Of a DNA stretch of 64,000 nucleotides, positions 55,997 through 64,000 are shown in pieces. Source of the stretch: Thinopyrum elongatum (Eukaryota > Streptophyta > Magnoliopsida > Poales > Poaceae); NCBI GenBank assembly GCA_011799875.1, contig CM022302.1:524658228-524722227 (forward strand), read 5' to 3'. The notes below the pieces were generated by a model, which made no database searches, was not told the DNA's origin, and worked only from the letters and a program-made list of their open reading frames with translations. The number at the start of each line of letters is the position of its first letter. The stretch's first letter is position 1. The translations under genes and the position numbers were made by a program.

Positions 55997-58900
55997 AAAT
56001 TCTCGTCCCGAGAATTAAGTGGGGAAGAAAAGGGTAACTTCGGGAGAACTGATCCTTGTAGGATCGATTATCTGGTGGACAATTCAGGGAATGTGGCAGA
56101 AGTATCTCTCGAGTTGAAACTTCGAAAAACATCGAGAGCAAAGTATGACGGTACGATAAGAAGTATCAAGCGAATGGACATTCGATCGATACCTGGACGA
56201 AGTGTGAATAGGGGTTCCGGGTATCGGGAGTAGATCATCTCTCGAGGGGTGGCCCGGGATAACAGACAAGGCCAAGAGCAAATGATACTTCAGAATTAAG
56301 GATATACCGGAGAGTAGGGTTCCGATTCTGTGGAACTGCGGGGGGTGTCGATCAAAAGTAGGGAGAACGGTGACATCTTACCGGTCACGACAATAAGGTA
56401 TGTCAGGGAATAGTCTGTCAGTTATGTCGGTGACAACATCGGTACCAAGGGCGAGGGACGCAGAGAACCATTTTCCTGCTCGTTGAACGAGGCAGACCAA
56501 TAGGCAAAGTTCTCGTCCATCGGTGGTTACCGGAATGTCATCAACAATAGTATCAGGGTCGTACTGACCGAGTTGTGTCTCGAGATGTTCTAATTAGCAG
56601 AGAAGTAAGATTTCTTGAGTCATATAGATCACAAGAAAGGTTAAACAAAACAATGGACAGGAAGATGAAATTATCGGATTAAGCAGACCAATGCAAAGGA
56701 AGAATGTGTCTATCCATAAGAATTAGGAGTATATCCTTTCCAGGGAAAAAGTGGAGCAGGATATACACGATAGAGCAGCAAGTTCAAAAGCATTTAGTTA
56801 AAGGGGCGAGGAAAAATCATGATATTACCCATACAACGGTGTTTGGATAATTGATCAAGGGACTTGTGGCATTGCGTTTCCACTGTTCTCAATGATATTC
56901 GGAATACCATAGTCATGCACCGAAGTAGCGATAACATAGTGTTTCAAGTAAGGGTTGGATCTAAAGATCACAAGAGATACAAGGAACAATTCCAAGATTA
57001 TCTTGAACAAAAGGATTAACCAGACACAACCAGGTCTGTGTTGGCAGAAAGTCAAGGATGTCATCGATCATATCACAAATCATCAAGGGGCAGGGATGGT
57101 ATTTCTCCTCATGAATTCGATTAATATCTTAGAACAAGGCAGTATATTGATGGTGATCACGACAAATTTTGTCGAGAGACTCAATGAAGATGCAATTGAA
57201 CCACGGCGGCATCCGGCAAAAGGAATGATGAAGCGAAAGGTTATTGAAACCACGGATACGACACGGACTCGAAATCAAGTTGTTGTTCGAGGTGAAATGG
57301 TAAGGTGAGGAAGATCGACATAAGCTTAGCTCATCGTCAGAAGTTGCTCCGGGTATAAAGACCAGGTAGCACAGTTAAAAGTTGGCACGATCAAGATATA
57401 GCCGATCAGGCTTCGAATGAAGTGATGGGGTATAAAACTTCCCAGTAACAAGTGGTAGGGGTAATACCGGAAGGTAAATCGGAGTAGAGGTTGGATGGGT
57501 GAAATGATGTGCAGAGGACAAGTATTTTTAACTTATCCGGGTAATGGAATCAAGGAGGAAACATGGTCAGAACCACGGTTGCAAAGGATCAATTCATAGA
57601 TACAGGATGAACTTGTACCAAGGAAATAATTATTTTTACGAGCAGCTTCCATGATAAGTTCTACATCGGGTCCATGGGCATGAACACAAAGGTTCAAGGT
57701 CGACTCCCACTTCTACAGTGAACAACTTCTCATTCACTGCTCTTTGTTAAGAAGGTTTAGAGTTTGAAAGTTTAACTGGTGGAATAACAGAAGGTATGGC
57801 ACATGAAGCCTTGTGGGTTCTCTCAGCTAGCGAAGGCATAGACACTACCCATAGGGGCATTTTTTTACGGATCTATAACACACGCTTATAGGAGCAACAG
57901 ACTACATTCCAAAATTGGATATGGAAGAAAAGAATTAAATGATACCGCATTGCCGAAGGCAATTGTAACAGGGGAAGAACTCTCAGAGATAGAAGATGAA
58001 AAACATTGTCGATAATAATCCAACAAAAGATCAGGTAGACGACATAGGATCTGACGTGAGTAGCGGTACTCAACCAGAAGAAGAAAGAATTTAACGGCAT
58101 CAGATTATAGAAACATCGGAACAATCTGACGTTTAAGTACAAAGGAGTTATGGTTCAGAAATGAAGGGTTAGAAGCAAAAGCTCTGATCAAAAGACGAGT
58201 AGGTTGAATAGAACTAGATGGACAACTTTAGCGTTCCGTCTTGCAGAGATCTCCACCCATGGTTACGGGACATGTCCTGGTTAGTAGTCAGTCCCAAGTC
58301 AATAAGGGGAAGGAATGCACTACCTCTCCGTGCCATGCAAGCTGAGCGGATATACAGACTGCAAGAAGTAGAGGATGCTTCAGTGCGAAAGGCAATGTCA
58401 ACGGGGAAGGAACCGATAAGGTTCTTAGAATAGAAAAGAATCGGTCGGATAATTGTCCACAAAAGGAATCAAGTGATCCGTGAGAACTAACGGGGTAAGG
58501 TTTTAACAACTGGTTCCACCTGAGAGTCCTCCGAGAAAGGACGGGAGGCAAGCACATCGAATTAAGGAAGCACTTGAACAACCCAAGTATAAAATTCAGA
58601 GGGTTCACGATTTCCAAAGCCAGGAGTGACAATTAGTTCACCTGGGCAGAGGGACAAGTGATTTGTACATGCTTAGTTGGACAATCAACCAATACTTGAT
58701 TCACCGAGAACCAGCTCATGTCCGGAATGGTGACTAAGCTGGAAGGACGAATTCTAGGAATAGACTGATGATGGCGAACATTCACAGCATATTGGTTCAG
58801 GGGATTCAAAATGGTAATTGGCAAAGGATGTTGACGGGGATTACTAGACATATGGAATTAACCATAAGGCAAGTAGGCAAGAATTTCAAGAGCAATAGGC

Positions 58901-59494
58901 TGCAGAGGATTATCGGGAGATTAAATAGCAATTCAATGTGTTCCGGAAAGCACTTGAACAACTAGGGATGAACGGACCCCGTGTAAGTATGAGGATTTAT
59001 TCGTAGGTGTGTTTAGGCGGAAAGGAACTACAAAGCAGTAGGTTCAGAGAATTCTCAAAATGTCGGATAGTATTTCGATAGGTCGGATGAAACCCGAGAG
59101 TAACTGAAATGAATATATGAACGACGAGTGTGAGTAGTTATCTATCAGGATTTATCGGTAGTCAGGAACTGCAAGGCAGTGGGCACAGGGTCTCCAAAAC
59201 TTTGAGGAGTGTTTTCATAATCTTCTGACGAAGCAAGCGATCTTCTGTAGTGAAGGAGGCTCTCCGGGAGGAAGTGGGTACGAGAACCTAAGTGTCGGGG
59301 TTAGTAAATCCATTTTAACCCGAATAGAAGAGAGATCAGAGTCCCAGAGTATAGATGAGGAATAAAAGATCCTAATACCACCCAATTGGCGATGTGGGCC
59401 CATAAGCCACACAGCCAAGTTAGTAAAACAGTTTTCCAAAGGCTAGACTCAACTTCGGCCAAGGAGTTGGAAAGGGGGATTCCTAGAGGCAGTC

Positions 59495-59507
59495 GGCTCT
59501 GATACCA
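59495..59507 (-). promoter_or_regulatory. LARD primer binding site (tRNA-Met)
   Basis: The minus strand reads TGGTATCAGAGCC three bases inside the 5' LTR, an exact match to the plant initiator tRNA-Met 3' end as used by many grass retrotransposons. It fixes the orientation of the element. Confidence 0.93.
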
Positions 59508-59510
59508 ACC

Positions 59511-62500
59511 TGTGACAACCCCGGCTTAATCGTGCACTAACCATACACGCAAATGCACATGATCAAGCCTAAGGACTCACTTGAAGATATCACAACACAA
59601 CTCTAAAACATAAATAAAGTCATACAAGATTTATATTACAAGCCAGGGCCTCGAGGGCTCGAATACATAGCTTGATGGCATACAAGCGTCAGCGGAAGCA
59701 TCAAATATCTGAGTACAGATATGAAAGATAAAACAGATAAGCCTTTAGAAAGGCGGGGCAAAATAAAACACTACGATCGAAGGGCGCATGCCTCCTGCCT
59801 GGGACCCTCCTAACCTACTCCTGGTCGTCGGCCAGCTCCTCGTAGTAGTACTCGCCAGAAGAGTAGTAGTAGTAGCCGTCGCCGTTGGCGGGGGCAACTG
59901 GCTCCGAGGCTCCGTCATCTGGTTGCATCAAACGGATATGGGGAGAAAAAGAAAGCAAAGCAACCGTGAGTACTCATCCGAAGTACTCAACAAGCAAGGA
60001 TCTACACTACATATGCAACATTATCAAAGGGAGGCTGTATATGTGGACTAGGCTGCATAAATGCCAGAATAGAGGGGAAAGCCTAATCCTATCGAAGATT
60101 AGCATCTTCAAGCATCTTCTGCGGTCTTACAGCATTAGAAGAGTGCAGATTAGCATAAAGTAAAGTAGTAGTAGTTTTATCAACCTCGCCCAGAGATCCT
60201 TTCTTGACTCTCTGCGAGAAAGCAATCCCAGAGCCATACTATCCAGTTATCATCTCAAGTTCTAGTTGTACCGATCGGGATACAACTCCGAGTGTCCATT
60301 ACCGTAGGACAGGCTATCGATAGATGTTTTCTTCCCTGCAGGGGTGCACCAACTTACCCACCACGCTCGCTTAACTCCAGCCGGACACACTTTACTGGGT
60401 CATGCCCGGCCTTGGCCAAACGACACGCCGCAACCCGACCTAGGCTCTAAAGAGAGGTCAGCACGCCGGACTAACCTATGCCCCCAGGGGTCTTGGACCT
60501 TCTCCCTGGGAACCTTGCACGTTGCGAGGACGCTCCGGAAGCAGACCTAGCCCCCTTAATACAAGTGCGGGCTTAACCAGTCCAATCCAAAGCGGGCCGC
60601 TCCTCGCTGACGTCAATAGAGCTTCGGCTGATGTATACGACGCAGAACGCCGATACTATGCCCACGTGATGGTTAGTGCTATCAGGCCAGAGGCCCCTCG
60701 GACCAAATATCCAAACCGTTAGTGGATTAGGAGCGCGCGGTAATGAGCAGAGACTCACGATCGATATGACCTCGTCGCCCCGTCTCGAGGACTTGCAGCA
60801 AGGTCTAAGAATGCCCGGCCACGCCTCATGTTCAACTCTCGGGCACCATCCAGGTCCACCCGACTCCACATCACTCGCAATTAAGCTCGCGCGGGTACCC
60901 CTCAGGGCCAACCCGTCTTTAGTAACATGGTTCAGTGTAAGTCAAAGTAACAATAGTAACCGTGTGTCTAACACCAAGTGGGAACCCTGAGGAATCACCC
61001 TCGATGGAATTCCCTCTGATATTATCGTCAAGGTGAACGAAGGAGGAATCACCCTCGAGGTCCACTCTTGAGGAGTTGCACGACGACATCGTTATCGGGG
61101 GTGGTGTAGGAGGAATCACCCTCGCTGACCACGACCGATTAACTAACCTACAAGGTTAACATCAGAAGTGCTGACGAGGTATCACCCTCGGCACTCGATA
61201 GTAACCCAGTAGTGTCGAGCGACTAAGGGAGAAGTGATCTGCGGTGCTGGGGCCTGGTCTTCGATCCCGTTGATCGGGTCTTCTGATAATCCAGTGGGGC
61301 AGTCGGGATAAAGTGGGTGTCTCTGATGTGTCTCTACCCAGCCTATACTAAACAGTCAAGGATAACGAGGCAGGTAACAACAGCAGGTTACAATAAACAG
61401 GCTATGCAGCAGAAATAGGATAACAGTAACATCAGTAACTTCTAATGCAAGCATAAGAGAGAAGTGAATAGGCGATATCGGAATGCTCAAAAGGGGGGTG
61501 CTTGCCTGGTTGCTCTGCGGCAAAGGCAAGGTCGTCAACAGTGTCGTCGGGCTCCTGAACTGCGTCGGTCTCTGGGACGACGTCGGTGTCGGGGTCTAAC
61601 GAGAAAGAAGAGGCGGAGGAAACAAATAAATACACAGCAATTAATGCAACACGGAGCATGCTATGCCTAGGATGTAGTGCAGGGTTGCCTAAAGATGCAT
61701 CTAGGTCACTTTAGTTATTTTAGAATTAATGTGGAATTTATTAACCGGCATGTATGCACTATTCATATACCGGAATCGGGCTCAAATTTATGAGTTCTCC
61801 AACATAGGGGGTTCCGTCATGGAAACGGACAACACGATCAAATTCGTCTCGTCGTTCTGAGCAACTTTCATGTATAAAGTTTTTCAATCCGAGTTACGGT
61901 TTATTTTCTATGAATTTTCAAAGATTTAATCATTTTTTGGATTTATTTTTATTAACAGAAAAGGTATTATGATGTCAGCATTGCGTGGGGATGACGTCAG
62001 CAGGTCAACTGGTTGTCTGACCAGGTCAAACTTGACCTGTGGGTCCAGTGGGACCCACATGTCAGTCTCTGTTAGTTTAACAGTGAATTAAACTAACTAA
62101 ATGGGTTAATTAGTGGGTGGGCCCCATATGTCAGTGAGTAATTAAACTAACTAATTGGGTTAATTAGTGGGTGGGCCCCATACGTCGACGAGGCGATATG
62201 GTGGCTGTGGCCGTGGAGACGAGCGAGGCACGGCGGCGACCGCGTCGGGCGTCGGTGGATCTGAGGGGAAGGGAAGCGGATCGGCCGAGGGAGAGAGGGG
62301 GAGAGTGCGTGGGGTGGTCAGGGGTGAGGAACGAGGCCTCAGCCTTATCCCCTAGGCGGCAGGGCGTCGATGGCCGTCGCCGTGTCGACGCGCGGCCGGC
62401 GCGCGCGCGCTCGTTTACGGGCGAGCTGACATGGCAAAGGAGAGAGAAGGAGAGATGGGCCGGTGGGCTGGATCGGGGCACTGTTCACTTAGGCCCAGTG

Positions 62501-62926
62501 CACAGTGCCTCACTTCTTTTTATTTTCTGTTTCTTTATTTTCTTTTCTGTTTAGGCAATTGTTAGGCCACTTTTGCACTTTTGTAAAATGTGGGACTTGG
62601 CCCAAATATAGGATTTCACTTGAATTTGATTAAATTATAAATGAATTAAATACTTCTGTTTTGGTGCTGTTTCATGTTGTTAGAATCATTTAGCTAACTC
62701 ATTTATCATTGTTTATATTTTTATAATTGCTTCTGGATTATTTGCTATTTATTGAACATTTTTCCAATAGTGTTTGAGCAAATTTATTTTGCACTTTTGA
62801 ATTTGAGTTGATTTTAGAGAAGTATTTGAATTGTTTTGAATAACCACTATGACTAGGCATTGCAAATAAAGATGACTTGGCATATTTAGCAGAGTGTCAC
62901 AGTGCTTATTACATAGGGGTGTTACA
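59511..62926 (-). repeat. LARD 5' LTR with internal deletion
   Basis: 3,416 bp, about 760 bp shorter than the other LTR. The loss falls where the 3' LTR has 54430-55190. At the break (62090-62185) a block of about 50 bp (GGGTTAATTAGTGGGTGGGC, then CCCATA) is present twice, so the deletion came with a small duplication. Confidence 0.9.
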
Positions 62927-62931
62927 ATAGT

Positions 62932-63480
62932 GACTAGAGAACTCTGTCAATCACTATTTTATCTGGAAGATTAACTCCCACTTGATTCAAGCGATTGTAG
63001 TACCCAGACATTCTGAGAACATGCTCACTGGCTGAGCTATTCTCCTCCATCTTGTAGGCAAAGTACTTGTCAGAGGTCTCATACCTCTCGATACGGGCAT
63101 GAGTCTGAAATACCAATTTCAGCTCTTTGGAACATCTCATATGCTCCGTGGCGTTCAAAACGTTTTTGAAGTCCCGGTTCTAAGCCGTAAAGCATGGTGC
63201 ACTAAACTATTAAGTAGTCATCATACCGAGCTTGCCAGACGTTCATAACGTTTGCATCTGCTCCTGCAATAGGTCTGCCATCGAGCAGTGCATTAAGGAC
63301 ATAATTCTTCTGTGCAGCAATGAGGATAATCCGCAGATCACGGACCCAGTCCGCATCATTGCTACTATCATCTTTCAACTTATTTTTCTCTAGGAACATA
63401 TCAAAAAATAAGGGAGCTATATCGCGAGCTATTGATCTACAACATAGATTTGCAAATACTATCAGGACTAAGTTCATGAT
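62932..63480 (-). pseudogene. Copia gag, N-terminal part
   Basis: Two open pieces: 63477-63202 (KLKDDSSNDADWVRDLRIIL, a UBN2-type gag start with the DW motif) and 63158-62934 (SDKYFAYKMEENSSASEHVL, LNQVGVNLPDKIV). A shift lies between about 63200 and 63160. The LARD cuts the gene at 62931; the same gene continues at 47425. An in-frame TAG after DRVL just before the insertion also breaks it. Confidence 0.85.
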
Positions 63481-64000
63481 AAATTAAGTTCAATTAATCA
63501 AATTACTAATGAACTCCCACTTAAATCAACATCCCTCAAGTCATTTAAGTGATACGTGATCCAAATCAACTAACCCATGTCCGATCATCACGTGAGATGG
63601 GGTAGTCATCAATGGTGAACATCTCTATGTTGATCATATCTACTATATGATTCACGTTTGACCTTTCGGTCTCCAGTGTTCCGAGGCCATGTCTGTACAT
63701 GCTAGGCTCGTCAAGTTTAACCCAAGTATTCCGCATGTGCAAAACTGTCTCACACCCGCTGTATGTGAACGTAGAGTCTATCACACCCGATCATAACGTG
63801 GTGTCTCAACACGATGAACTGTAGCAATGGTGCATACTCAGGGAGTACACTTATACCTTGAAATTTAGTGAAGGGATCATCTTATAATGCTACCGCCGTA
63901 CTAAGCAAAATAAGATGCATAAAAGATAAACATCACATGCAATCAAAATATGTGACATGATATGGCCATCATCATCTTGTGCTTTTGATCTCCATCTCCA
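63481..64000 (-). other. Copia untranslated leader
   Basis: Non-coding region between gag and the 5' LTR, which is outside the window. No primer site is reached. Confidence 0.7.

Larger units (their letters stand above)
55978..59510 (-). other. LARD internal domain, non-coding
   Basis: About 3.5 kb with no gag or pol motif on either strand; the longest open frames (around 117 codons) show no domain. It starts (minus strand) with the primer site and ends at the purine tract. In LARDs this conserved RNA is thought to be mobilised by proteins of other Gypsy elements. Confidence 0.8.
47431..62926 (-). mobile_element. LARD (Sukkula-like non-autonomous LTR retrotransposon), TSD ATAGT
   Basis: Inserted in the gag of the Copia element with the 5-bp duplication ATAGT (47426-47430, 62927-62931). 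On the minus strand: 5' LTR 62926-59511, primer site 59507-59495, internal domain 59494-55978 without gag or pol, a purine tract at about 55991-55981, and 3' LTR 55977-47431, itself split by a solo LTR. LTRs of about 4.2-4.4 kb, an internal domain of 3.5 kb, a tRNA-Met primer and no coding capacity match the published description of barley LARDs (Sukkula). Family naming is from memory; the structure is seen directly. Confidence 0.85.
42286..64000 (-). mobile_element. Ty1/Copia LTR retrotransposon (BARE/Angela/WIS type), split by a LARD
   Basis: Minus-strand element. Its 3' LTR is 42286-44059. The internal region continues 44060-47430, is interrupted by the LARD (47431-62926, duplicated ATAGT) and resumes at 62927 with gag and the leader to the window edge, so the 5' LTR lies outside. 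Domain order gag, protease, integrase, RT, RNase H is that of Copia. Every coding segment has stops or shifts. Confidence 0.95.

Overview
The window is intergenic DNA of a large-genome grass, almost certainly Triticeae (wheat, Aegilops or barley group). Three things show this: a Ty1/Copia element with a BARE/Angela/WIS-type LTR, a non-coding LARD (Sukkula-like) element with LTRs above 4 kb, and several CACTA transposons whose subterminal repeats are built on the words CCGGTTC/GGGACTAAAG or AGTAGCGCGG. I recognise no single-copy host gene. Nearly everything is nested mobile DNA.

Layout, left to right. 1-3210 is the 5' part of CACTA-1 (transposase on the minus strand, running off the window). 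3211-7501 is unassigned sequence with split Stowaway-type ends. 7502 to about 36277 is CACTA-2, read on the minus strand (Transposase_24-like gene, Ulp1-like gene, a small RNase H1-N-like tail-anchored ORF). Two things interrupt it: an endogenous pararetrovirus cluster (8317-27303) sitting between two TA microsatellites, and CACTA-3 (28258-33268, TSD TAG), which lies inside an exon of the CACTA-2 Ulp1-like gene. 36278-40450 is an unclassified element with ACACGG/ACCGTGTG repeats and a B3-like fragment. 40500-42285 is a degenerate tandem array with units of about 320-405 bp. 42286-64000 is a minus-strand Copia element split by a LARD (47431-62926, TSD ATAGT). The left LTR of the LARD is in turn split by an inverted solo LTR of the same family (47741-52104, TSD TACTC).

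The most interesting object is the pararetrovirus cluster. It has two plus-strand units (U1, U2), a minus-strand unit (U3) and a minus-strand fragment (U4). The gene order resembles rice tungro bacilliform virus and badnaviruses: tRNA-Met primer site, an AUG-free ORF1, a short ORF2, an ORF3 with movement protein, coat protein, a CCHC finger and the badnavirus-type Cys motif CX2CX11CX2CX4CX2C, and then a viroplasmin-like last ORF. In all three long units the expected protease, reverse transcriptase and RNase H are absent: the ORF3 stop lies less than 80 nt from the viroplasmin-like ORF. The units are near identical except in the first half of the last ORF, where U1 differs strongly from U2/U3, so the genome is a mosaic. 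U2 and U3 form a long inverted repeat around a 118-bp loop. All units carry frameshifts or stops and look non-functional as virus genes.

Order of events by nesting: CACTA-2 first, then the pararetrovirus and CACTA-3 into it (relative order unknown). On the right: tandem array, then Copia, then LARD, then solo LTR. All percentages and homologies are judged by eye; no database search was run.
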